Shown here piece after piece: positions 46,301-53,633 of a DNA stretch of 64,000 bases (its first letter is position 1; each line of letters starts with the position of its first letter). The notes below the pieces were generated by a model. That model ran no database searches and was not told the origin of the DNA. It saw only the letters and a list, made by a program, of their open reading frames with translations. A program made the position numbers and the translations under genes. The stretch spans positions 155,937-219,936 of the forward strand of contig NZ_JJOY01000048.1 in assembly GCF_000979455.1 (NCBI RefSeq), read 5' to 3'. The stretch comes from Methanosarcina sp. 2.H.T.1A.6 (GTDB taxonomy: Archaea; Halobacteriota; Methanosarcinia; Methanosarcinales; Methanosarcinaceae).

Positions 46301-46927
46301 ATGACTAAAAATAATAAGATAACTGTTGTCCTTGGTGTTTTTATGGTTCTCATAGTACTTTTGGTACTATTTATAAAAACACCAATTGATTTGAAAATTC
46401 CAGTAGATACAAAAGAGTCAGTTGATAATATGTCAGTTAATGAACCGCAAGTAGCTGGTTTTCTTGTTCAATTTGAAAATGGAACAACTGAGCCGGAAGT
46501 TAAAGCCATTCTTGAAAATTACAATATGATATTGAGCTATAACATAGATTGCAATAGTGATAATGGGGGTTATAAATACTACATAAAGGTGGACAAAGAT
46601 AATATGCCTGATGTAGTAAAAGATGGATTGAAAAATGATGAAAATTGGACTGATCCTGTTTTACCTTCTTTTACAAAAGGAGATTATATTATATATCCGG
46701 TAACAGAACAAGCTATTCATGATAAATATTTTCTTGATATACTGAAAAGACATAACCTTCAAGTAAAAACATTCGTCTGGTGTTTAATTAGCTACAGAGA
46801 TAATTCAACTAATTGTTATAATCTGGGAAAGAATTGCATTACAGAGAAGGATGCAATCAGAATAACAAATGAGCTTGAAACGAATGAGAAAGTTTGGACT
46901 GTAATGCCTGATTATATTGATGGGTAA
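46301..46927 (+). CDS. UPF0228 family protein (Methanosarcina-specific), membrane-anchored
   Basis: A single N-terminal membrane helix (ITVVLGVFMVLIVLLVLFI) is followed by an extracellular domain: VAGFLVQFENGTTEPEVKAILENYNMILSYNIDCNSDNGGYKYYIKVDKDNMPDVVKDGL and the repeat unit PSFTKGDYIIYPVTEQAIHDKYFLDILKRHNLQVKTFVWCLISY are the UPF0228 pattern. The function is unknown. The gene ends at TAA 46925, yet the same frame stays open for 55 more codons (see next entry). The region is AT-rich. The ATG follows GGTGAT. Confidence 0.88.
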   Translation: MTKNNKITVVLGVFMVLIVLLVLFIKTPIDLKIPVDTKESVDNMSVNEPQVAGFLVQFENGTTEPEVKAILENYNMILSYNIDCNSDNGGYKYYIKVDKDNMPDVVKDGLKNDENWTDPVLPSFTKGDYIIYPVTEQAIHDKYFLDILKRHNLQVKTFVWCLISYRDNSTNCYNLGKNCITEKDAIRITNELETNEKVWTVMPDYIDG

Positions 46928-47095
46928 AAAATACATAATGATTTCGGGTATGATGATACTATAGACGGGAATGGACTTTATGTATTAGCAAATACAAATG
47001 GAGTTAGTGGTGACTGGCAATGGCAATATTGGGGAGAATTCCTAAATGACGATGGAACAGGTTATTCCGGTACAGCTACCGCATACGATGATTAA
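46928..47095 (+). pseudogene. Open frame after the UPF0228 stop: probable gene remnant or readthrough extension
   Basis: Directly after the TAA at 46925-46927 the same frame continues for 55 codons, with composition like an extracellular protein (FGYDDTIDGNGLYVLANTNG, WQWQYWGEFLNDDGTGYSG, ending ATAYDD) and a TAA at 47093-47095. A decayed counterpart of its last 15 codons is found after the gene at 51285. It has no start codon of its own, so it is either the tail of a lost gene or would need stop-codon readthrough. Confidence 0.55.
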
Positions 47096-47111
47096 AAGGA
47101 GAAATAGGTAA

Positions 47112-47243
47112 ATGACCTTTACTTCATTTCTTTACTTTTTTAGGGAGACTATATCATTTCTACTCCCACTGCTTAACACTATTTTACTTTTCTATATTGC
47201 ACTGATGATAAAGAAGATTTATGATGTAATTAATGAAAAATGA
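47112..47243 (+). CDS. Small membrane protein, 43 residues, unknown
   Basis: ATG at 47112 opens a frame for a mostly hydrophobic peptide with one membrane helix (SFLLPLLNTILLFYIALMI) and a charged tail (KKIYDVINEK). AAAAGGAGAAA precedes it at about ten bases. The clean helix-plus-basic-tail layout supports a real small protein, but there is no family match that I recognise. Confidence 0.45.
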   Translation: MTFTSFLYFFRETISFLLPLLNTILLFYIALMIKKIYDVINEK

Positions 47244-47349
47244 AATTTTTATTGGTATAAAAATAAAGTTGTTTCTGGGATTTGCTCATAAAAAAGAATT
47301 AAACAAAGATGAAGCCCGAAGCTTCACCTTTCAAGTTTATTCTGTAATT

Positions 47350-47601
47350 TTATTCCTGTTTTCTTGCCATCTTTTTCGTTGCAAGCTTTTCGATAATCCC
47401 GAGGCTGACCTCGCCACCTACGCTCAGTTTCCCGCTGGCAACCGCGCTTTCCAGGAGGTACTGCCCTACCGGGGTGCGGACGATCAGGGTGGTGTAGCCA
47501 TTCGGGCTTCCCACTGCGCCTGCGGAGATGTCGGCTTTGAGGGCGGTAAAGTCCGTGCAGACTTCGCAGCTGGGGCGGACAGTATCTTCAGTTCTTCGGC
47601 A
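47350..47601 (-). pseudogene. Detached 3' fragment of an FrhB-like gene (copy of 52593 gene end)
   Basis: The minus strand encodes an 80-residue tail (TVRPSCEVCTDFTALKADISAG to EKLATKKMARKQE, then TAA at 47350) colinear without gaps with the last 80 codons of the FrhB-like gene at 52593. About 81 percent of bases match in my hand count, with differences mostly in third positions. Homology stops near 47590, where the full gene continues. There is no start codon or promoter. It is a displaced end left when a second copy was joined to the operon. Confidence 0.88.
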
Positions 47602-47710
47602 TGTGGACCCGGAGTCAGTTATTGAAAACTGTCAGCAGAAGAATGACTTTCAAATCCGGGTAAAAAAGGTTGATATTCCCATTCTCCTGATTCTATCGAT
47701 AAATTCAAAA

Positions 47711-48529
47711 TCAAATTTGCATTTTTATGAACTCTTCCTTCCCTTTACAATACCAAAAAAGACTTTCTCCCCATTCAATGGCCTTCGGATCTAAATTGAA
47801 TAATCCTGTAGTGATGTCGTATTCAACGCCGTCTTTTTTGTACAGGCTCAGGGAAAAGCTTTTATCCGTAACAATGAGCCCAACTTTAATATCTTCACCA
47901 ATGACTATTAATTTGAAGTTTTCATAATCTTTCAGTGCGTCTATTTTTTCCAGATAAGGCGATTGCTCCAATTTTTCCGCAATATGAAGAGGAACTATAA
48001 GCTCGACAGGGATTCCTTCTTTCACTCTTTCAGAGATAGAATCAGCATACCCTTCTGTTACCACGGACGATATGCCATGTATATGACCTGCCTCTTTAAT
48101 TATTTTTAACTGGTTGTTGTAGACATCGAGGACTTTCATGCCTCTATCCTTGAGGACTTCAGACTCGTAAAGACATCCGATTTCTTTTAAGAGGAAAACG
48201 GGAATTCCTTCAAGGTAATGTCCCGACCAGAAATGTTTGAATTTATTAATTGTTCCTACTGTTGCAAATGAGTCAGCTAATCTTGAAGCCACAACTTTTC
48301 CTGTTTGAGTCAGGTAATACTCATGTTCTTTTGCTTCTATCAGATGATCTGCTTCGAGTTTTCTTAGTTTTGGAATTATTGCCTGGGATGTGCTCCCGGT
48401 AATCTCACGCAGCTGGGAAAGCTTTCTGCTGCTCTCGTTTAATGATAGAAGGATCTCGGTTATAAGTCTGGATCTGTATATTGCCTGGACATCATCTCCC
48501 ATCTCTTTATAAATTTCGAAGCCTTCCAT
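47711..48529 (-). CDS. Winged-helix transcriptional regulator with DUF1724 domain (methanogen Msr-like)
   Basis: An ArsR-type winged helix comes first (RSRLITEILLSLNESSRKLSQLREITGSTSQAIIPKLRKLEADHLIEAKEHEYYLTQTGKVVASRL). The DUF1724 effector domain follows (FWSGHYLEGIPVFLLKEIGCLYESEVLKDRGMKVLDVYNNQLKIIKEAGHIHGISSVVTEGYADSISERVKEGIPVELIVP). The family regulates methanogen catabolic genes in some Methanosarcina. It is divergent from the metzincin-like gene at 48969 and lies within the accessory segment, so it is the natural candidate for the shared control elements there. Confidence 0.9.
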   Translation of the reverse strand: MEGFEIYKEMGDDVQAIYRSRLITEILLSLNESSRKLSQLREITGSTSQAIIPKLRKLEADHLIEAKEHEYYLTQTGKVVASRLADSFATVGTINKFKHFWSGHYLEGIPVFLLKEIGCLYESEVLKDRGMKVLDVYNNQLKIIKEAGHIHGISSVVTEGYADSISERVKEGIPVELIVPLHIAEKLEQSPYLEKIDALKDYENFKLIVIGEDIKVGLIVTDKSFSLSLYKKDGVEYDITTGLFNLDPKAIEWGESLFWYCKGKEEFIKMQI

Positions 48530-48968
48530 TTTCCTGTCGCCACATCTACAGATTTTTTTCTTACTTTCTTATTGAATTGTTCTAACACAATATATTCTTT
48601 TATCTTCTGTCGGGCATGTATGTTGATATCACTTTTGTCAATTTTATGGTTTAGTGATGAAAAGTATATTAAAATTATTTGCTAAAAGTGAGGTCAAATT
48701 CCTGACGTCAATTAGGACTCTGAGCCTTCATTATTTCGATGAAAAAGCTGATCTTTTGAGTGAATGTTAATCAGACTGATGAATATTCGTCGTCGTAATT
48801 AATGTATAGGAGAAGATTAATAAAGATTTTTAGATGTGAAGTTCAAACTAACTTTCCAGAGTGTATTTGAACTCCACGTTGCCCGGAGGCATGATTAGTG
48901 TTAGCTTTGTGAATATTTAAGACTTGCTTGATCCGGTCTCTGGAGTAAAGAAAAGAGGCAAAGAAGAA
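48530..48968 (+). promoter_or_regulatory. Control region of the metzincin-like gene with long inverted repeat
   Basis: AGTTCAAA (48840-48847) and TTTGAACT (48866-48873) form a perfect 8-base inverted repeat 18 bases apart. GTTAGCTTTGTGAATATTTAAGACTTG (48898-48924) follows, containing the TATA-like AATATTTAAG. The whole stretch 48840-48955 is repeated in diverged form at 50390-50500 ahead of the next secreted-protein gene. Confidence 0.6.
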
Positions 48969-49859
48969 ATGATTGCAAACAGAAAATTAGGATTAAGTTT
49001 GCTGCTTGGGGCAATGCTGCTGGTGAGCATGGCGTTTGTTCCGGCAGTAAATGCAGCAGATAATGCTACAAAAGAATATCAAGATGAAGACATCTTGGAA
49101 CCTTGGTTTGAAAACGGTGATGAATTAAATCGGCTCAGCACTGATGAACTTCGTGCCCTCGCTGAGCAAAACGAAACGGTAAGGAAAATGCTTGAAGAAG
49201 ACAAGAAACTTGAGCCTGTACAGATCGAAACTCTAGAAGATTTGGAAAATCTTCCTGATAATTATCCTGAAGATAAAAAAAGAGCAGAAATAGAAAATTT
49301 TACATCAAAAAGCATTGGTCAACAATCTTCAACCATACAAACAGAAACGACAAATACAGTTAATGTTTGGATAGTTGCAGATGAAGAATACAGGAGTCAT
49401 TTTGGAAGTGATTGGCAAACTGCAGCACACGATGCCATTGAAGGTGCAGATGATGCATTCTACATTGATCATAATATAAATTTTGTGGTAGGCAAATACT
49501 CAACGTGGGATAGTACTGATAGTGAAGATAATACTAGTTTATTACTTGATGAAGCAGAGCTAGAAAGTGGGTGGACATCAAACCAGCAGGGCATGGATAT
49601 GTTAGCGGTTTTCACAAATCAAGATACAGACCATAGAGGCGTATCTGAACGTCCAGGTGACGCGTGGCTAATGAAGCATCAGATAAGTGCAAGTTGGGAT
49701 TGGCACCTTGCACAGCATGAGGCATCACATAATTATAATTGTCCAGATCATGGATATTTTGGTCCTATCTGTATAATGACTTACGTCAATATGATGGATG
49801 AAGAGAACTGGTGTGTGGACTGTGACCAAACCATAGAAACCAATAGAAATCATTTTTAA
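48969..49859 (+). CDS. Secreted metzincin-like metalloprotease homologue
   Basis: A classical signal peptide (LGLSLLLGAMLLVSMAFVPAVNA) is followed by a Glu/Asp-rich propeptide-like region and a domain with WIVADEEYRSHFG, DDAFYIDHNINFVVG and the motif HEASHNYNCPD (His250, Glu251, His254, Asp260), then CIMTYVN. HExxHxxNxxD with a nearby Met resembles the metzincin zinc site with aspartate as third ligand and its Met-turn. A histidine follows the Asp immediately. The ATG at 48969 fits the signal peptide; a TTG at 48924 would extend it. It probably is an extracellular peptidase. Confidence 0.75.
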   Translation: MIANRKLGLSLLLGAMLLVSMAFVPAVNAADNATKEYQDEDILEPWFENGDELNRLSTDELRALAEQNETVRKMLEEDKKLEPVQIETLEDLENLPDNYPEDKKRAEIENFTSKSIGQQSSTIQTETTNTVNVWIVADEEYRSHFGSDWQTAAHDAIEGADDAFYIDHNINFVVGKYSTWDSTDSEDNTSLLLDEAELESGWTSNQQGMDMLAVFTNQDTDHRGVSERPGDAWLMKHQISASWDWHLAQHEASHNYNCPDHGYFGPICIMTYVNMMDEENWCVDCDQTIETNRNHF

Positions 49860-49870
49860 ATTATTTTGTT

Positions 49871-49885
49871 CAGGATTTAATCCTG
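49871..49885 (+). terminator. Hairpin CAGGAT-TTA-ATCCTG followed by T-rich run
   Basis: A perfect 6-base stem with a 3-base loop lies 11 bases after the metzincin-like gene, followed by CACTTTATTTTTATGG. It looks like a terminator or processing hairpin between this gene and the small gene at 49923. Confidence 0.55.
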
Positions 49886-49922
49886 CACTTTATTTTTATG
49901 GTAAGTTTGGAGTGAATGCTAT

Positions 49923-50261
49923 ATGAAACCAAGAACAACAGTCTTAATGATTATTTCTTTTGCTGTTTTAGCATTACTTCTAGTGTTCTTTTTAGTGATT
50001 TACCAGCCTGGAGCTGGTATGTATATTAGAGCAGATAAACTTCAAGATACGCCAGAGAAATATGTGGAATTTAATTTAGCAGATCTTGAGAAGTATTCTT
50101 ATGTTAAAGAAGCGATAAATAATCCCGGAAAAAACATTAAGCTCCCTTTTGATCATAATGAAAATATGACAGAGTTTGCTAACATCATGTGGGATAACAA
50201 GACTGAATATATAAAACTGAATAATGAGTATTATCATATAAGTTATTACTCTGCTGATTAA
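49923..50261 (+). CDS. Small membrane-anchored protein of unknown function
   Basis: One N-terminal membrane helix (TVLMIISFAVLALLLVFFLVIY) and a hydrophilic 80-residue extracellular part rich in Asn, Lys, Glu and Tyr. GGAGTGA lies ten bases before the ATG. It stands 64 bases after the metzincin-like gene and may share its transcript. I recognise no family. Confidence 0.65.
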   Translation: MKPRTTVLMIISFAVLALLLVFFLVIYQPGAGMYIRADKLQDTPEKYVEFNLADLEKYSYVKEAINNPGKNIKLPFDHNENMTEFANIMWDNKTEYIKLNNEYYHISYYSAD

Positions 50262-50347
50262 GATATAGTGATGCCTCGAATAATTTTTCCTTTTCAACTC
50301 TCTTATTTTTTTTTCAATTATTTTTTCAGCAGTTTGATACTATGGTC

Positions 50348-50500
50348 AGAAAACTTATGTAGAGTTGGTTAAAAGTAGCTTATGGAGTCCAAGCGAACTT
50401 TCCAGAGACAATTTGAACTCCACATTGCCCTCGGGCAAAGAAATGTTAGCTTTGTGAATATTTAAGGCTTGTCTGATCTTGCCTCCTGAGAAATAAACAG
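50348..50500 (+). promoter_or_regulatory. Control region of the 50509 gene, second copy of the shared element
   Basis: AAAACTTATGTAGAG...AAAAGTAGC (50348-50377) matches the segment before the UPF0228 gene. GGAGTCCAA...TTTGAACTCC (50385-50421) matches the inverted repeat at 48840. TTGCCCTCGGGCAA (50427-50440) is a perfect hairpin, and GTTAGCTTTGTGAATATTTAAGGCTTG (50450-50476) repeats the TATA region. Confidence 0.65.
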
Positions 50501-50508
50501 GAGTGATT

Positions 50509-51150
50509 ATGACAATGGAGAAGAAATTTGTATTAAGTGTACCGCTTGCCGCAATGATGCTGATGAGCATGGCTTTTGTACCAGCAGTAAGTGCACAAGA
50601 AGTGATTGAGCAGAAGCTTACCTTTGGCCCGGAAACCCTTAACGAATTGAAAAGTAATCCGAATTTTATTGCTGCTTATGGAAATATGCCTGCTTTTTCA
50701 ACTTCGGAAGAAAGGAAAAAATGGCTTGATATTCTTGATTTAATCTATACTGAAGTAAATATCGAAGTCAATGCTAATGAGCGTGAAATGTCGAAATATT
50801 TCTATCCAGATGGTCCTATTATAAATTATGGATTCACTAACATGAGAGTTCTTAAGGTAGAGGTAAATAAGGAAATTGAAAAGTCTTTTATGGATGAAAT
50901 TTATCAAATTTTTGATTCTCATGCAAGCCGGATTGGAGTTAATGAAGTTCCTTTAGTGTTTTTCCGTGGAGACGTATCTGCGCTTACCGAATTGTCGGAC
51001 ACAGCAGATCTTAATGAAACTGAAAACAATACAAACCAACAAACTAAATCAGGCTCAGAGACGAGTAAAGAAAAGCCAAATAGTATTCCGGGTTTTAGTT
51101 TAATGTACGGATTGTTCGGATTATATCTCGTGTGCAGGATCAGGCATTAA
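50509..51150 (+). CDS. Secreted protein with PGF-CTERM-like surface anchor
   Basis: A signal peptide (FVLSVPLAAMMLMSMAFVPAVSA) similar in its second half to the one of the metzincin-like protein, then a helical domain with no recognised family. A Thr/Asn/Gln/Ser-rich linker leads to the C-terminus NSIPGFSLMYGLFGLYLVCRIRH: a Pro-Gly-Phe triplet, a hydrophobic helix and a basic end. That three-part tail is the PGF-CTERM form handled by archaeosortase, which attaches surface proteins. The ATG at 50509 follows AGGAGTGATT. The rest of the function is unknown. Confidence 0.75.
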   Translation: MTMEKKFVLSVPLAAMMLMSMAFVPAVSAQEVIEQKLTFGPETLNELKSNPNFIAAYGNMPAFSTSEERKKWLDILDLIYTEVNIEVNANEREMSKYFYPDGPIINYGFTNMRVLKVEVNKEIEKSFMDEIYQIFDSHASRIGVNEVPLVFFRGDVSALTELSDTADLNETENNTNQQTKSGSETSKEKPNSIPGFSLMYGLFGLYLVCRIRH

Positions 51151-51284
51151 TCTGTCAAAATACTCAAAAGTCCTGAAGAGGCAGCAAAGTACGATAGCAT
51201 GGACTTGTAAGGTATGTGAGAAGGTAAATTCTCTCAATTTTTTACCCCCCGGCTCAGAAAGATCCTTGTTTTACCCAGAGGCTG

Positions 51285-51863
51285 ATGCATGAAATTCTCA
51301 ACTGGCCTGAACAACACCGTAAAGGCCCCTATTTTGAAAATGCAACTGAAGTTTTTGACAACAAAACAATAAATGGGAACTGGACAACGTTCATTGCAGA
51401 AACAGATAAAGGATATATGCTTGGATTCAGGATAAACGAGACAAGGCTTGAAGATATCTCTTATGTTACAGAATTTGTTGCTGACTACTTCGACATTTTT
51501 GATCCCATAAATAACGGGAGCCCGATATTATTCCCGGTTGAAAACATTTCTGATATTTCTGTAGTTCCCTATGGAGAATATACTAAATATGCCTCGAATC
51601 CGACTTATGACAGCTATGTTTACGTAAGCGATAATCTGAAAGGAGGGACAGTGTCTTTCTATATCCTTCTGCAGGCAAACAATGATCCGGGTGAGTGGCC
51701 TGTAAAATACAGGGGTCAGTACATGAATGAAATTATAACAAGTGTTAATGATACAGGTAATGTAAAAGTTAGAGCTATTCTAGGACAGATTATACCTCAT
51801 AGAAATACCACCTTGTGGAACAACCGATATGGTCCGGAATATTATGCTAATGAAACATCTTGA
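51285..51863 (+). CDS. Extracellular-type protein of unknown function, probably 5' truncated
   Basis: The protein (192 residues) has several N-glycosylation sequons (NAT, NET, NDT, NRT, NTT, NET) and a beta-rich composition but no signal peptide, which is unexpected for such a sequence. The frame is open upstream to 51228 without a good start. Just after its stop, in another frame, RVSGTYAVHDN matches the DGTGYSGTATAYDD end of the remnant at 46928-47095, so the 3' end is also decayed. It may be a broken member of a local family. Confidence 0.55.
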   Translation: MHEILNWPEQHRKGPYFENATEVFDNKTINGNWTTFIAETDKGYMLGFRINETRLEDISYVTEFVADYFDIFDPINNGSPILFPVENISDISVVPYGEYTKYASNPTYDSYVYVSDNLKGGTVSFYILLQANNDPGEWPVKYRGQYMNEIITSVNDTGNVKVRAILGQIIPHRNTTLWNNRYGPEYYANETS

Positions 51864-52023
51864 TGGTGAGACGAAGCAGGGTATCCGGTACATATGCTGT
51901 GCATGATAATTAATGCATTCGGAGAAGATTAGCCACAGATAGCATCTTTAATTTTTGGCAGAAAAGTGCGTGGGAAATAAAAGTCATGGAGGCATATTTG
52001 TCATAAGAATAAACTAACTTCCC
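51864..52023 (+). other. Short spacer with a possible third copy of the shared control element
   Basis: AAACTAACTTCCCATGGGGTATTTTGTATTG (52012-52042) loosely matches AAACTAACTTTCCAGAGTGTATTTGAACT of the metzincin region. It lies across the start of the broken lipoprotein gene, so this match may be only the decayed edge of the element. Confidence 0.35.
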
Positions 52024-52518
52024 ATGGGGTATTTTGTATTGAAAGTTAAATTAAAAATTACTTCGTTGATCTGTTTTTTGATTATTGGAAGCTGCGTTGG
52101 ATGTATTGGTCAAGAATCAACTGGAAATTCTTCAAAAACACCAAATGACAGCATAGATGCATCTATAATTGAAGATGTAGGTAATTTGAGTATTAATTTC
52201 TCTACTATACCCGTTCTCCCCCCTTACAATTAATCTGAGTCTGAGTGGCTCAAAACAAATGCATCTTTTGTAGCTCAAATTACACTTAATGACAGCCGTG
52301 CTAAGCAAATGATCCGGGAAGGAGCAACGATTGTAGGCGTGGTTTATTCCTGTCATCCGGCTCCTGAAAATTACTCCGGGCCGGGGTGTGCTCCTGCTTT
52401 GAGGCTACAGTCAGAAAACAGGACAGTAGATTTCCTAGTTGATGAAGAAAAAGGAGTAGTAGTTGAAACGGTTACAGAAATTACATCAAATAGTAAATTC
52501 CCAGGGGAACTATTATAA
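52024..52518 (+). pseudogene. Lipoprotein gene broken by an in-frame TAA
   Basis: 52024-52230 encodes a lipoprotein signal (LICFLIIGSCVGC) and an Asp/Ser-rich start, ending in TAA at 52231-52233. The same frame continues without interruption (SESEWLKTNASFVAQITLNDSRAKQMIREGATIVGVVYS) to 52518. The join is smooth, so one nonsense mutation splits a protein of about 163 residues. It could instead be expressed as two pieces or read through. No family is recognised. It directly precedes the glt operon end. Confidence 0.75.
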
Positions 52519-52592
52519 ATATAACCCAGGTTTGCAAAAAAGAAAGTAAAAAGATGGAGATTGCTCCATCCAAAAGCTGTTTTTTGAAGTAA

Positions 52593-53627
52593 TTATTCCT
52601 GTTTTCTTGCCATCTTCTTTGTGGCAAGCTTCTCGATGATTCCCAGATTTACTTCGCCGCCTACGCTCAGCTTCCCGTTAGCAACTGCACTGTCCAGGAG
52701 GTGCTGTCCTACGAGGGTGCGGACGACAAGGGTTGTGTAACCGTCAGGGCTTCCTACCGAACCTGCTGAGATGTCTGCTTTGAGGGCGGTAAAGTCCGTA
52801 CAGACGTTGCAGCCCGGACGGATAGTGTCCTCAAGTTCGGCAAGGGGGATCACGTACTGGGTCCCGTCGTTGAGGGTGATTTCGAGCTTGCCCTTAACAT
52901 CAATGCGGCAGACCTTCATGGGTTCGAGGGCATACTCGCTTTTCAGCTTGCCTGCGATCAGCTTTTCGTAGTCGAAGCTTTCGGTGCAGAAGAGTCCGAG
53001 CACGAAGCGGATGGACTTCTTGTAGGGGCTGACCAGCTGGTGGTCGGTCTCAAGCATCTTGCGGACAGCCTGGACCACACAGGGGACTCCGACAACTGCA
53101 ATGTTCCTGTGCTTCTGGGTAACAACGGCTTCCTTAAGTGCTGAGACCAGGGGTACCCACCAGTTATAGCGGCTTCCTGCCTGCCCGATGAGGGCTTCAC
53201 TTCTGGTAATTACCATGGAGTGTGGCTTGAGGGTCCAGGGGTCTTCGGTGACCGTAACCACCGCATCTACAAGGCCTGTTTCCAGGGCGTTTGCAAGGAT
53301 TGCGGTAACGGCTCCTCCGCTCTGCTTTCTCGGGATTTCGAATTCTGCCTTTCCGGTAGTGATCTCCAGGTAGTCTCCGAGCAGGCTTGAAGACTGTTCA
53401 TCGAGCCGTGGGCAGACCTCATAGCAGGCCCCGCAGGGCACGTCATCAACAGCGGCTTTACAGTAGCCGTTGCTTTTCGGAGTTGTGGAATCGCCGCCGG
53501 TTTCAAAGTACAGGGCGTCAGCAGGGCAGACTGCAATGCAGGCCCCGCAGCCTGAGCAGAGGCCGGTGTCCCAGACTTTTGATTTCAGGTCAAGGTAAGT
53601 CTTGCTTATTGGTTTCTTTTCTGCCAT
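52593..53627 (-). CDS. FrhB-like F420-binding flavoprotein subunit with ferredoxin domain (glutamate synthase electron-input subunit)
   Basis: An N-terminal 2x4Fe-4S ferredoxin (CSGCGACIAVCPADAL and CGACYEVCP) is fused to an FrhB/FdhB domain (KQSGGAVTAILANALETGLVDAVV, GVPCVVQAVRKML, GCNVCTDFTALKADISAGSVGSPDGYTTLVVRT). FrhB homologues bind FAD and react with F420H2. Its place as the last gene of gltB1-gltB2-gltB3, six bases after gltB3, implies it feeds electrons from F420H2 to the FMN subunit. The last 80 codons are duplicated 5 kb away at 47350. Confidence 0.9.
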   Translation of the reverse strand: MAEKKPISKTYLDLKSKVWDTGLCSGCGACIAVCPADALYFETGGDSTTPKSNGYCKAAVDDVPCGACYEVCPRLDEQSSSLLGDYLEITTGKAEFEIPRKQSGGAVTAILANALETGLVDAVVTVTEDPWTLKPHSMVITRSEALIGQAGSRYNWWVPLVSALKEAVVTQKHRNIAVVGVPCVVQAVRKMLETDHQLVSPYKKSIRFVLGLFCTESFDYEKLIAGKLKSEYALEPMKVCRIDVKGKLEITLNDGTQYVIPLAELEDTIRPGCNVCTDFTALKADISAGSVGSPDGYTTLVVRTLVGQHLLDSAVANGKLSVGGEVNLGIIEKLATKKMARKQE

Positions 53628-53633
53628 TTCTGA

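Noticed and set aside
46928..47095. Pyrrolysine-type readthrough of the UPF0228 stop
   Set aside because: The codon is TAA rather than the TAG used for pyrrolysine, so this explanation does not apply.
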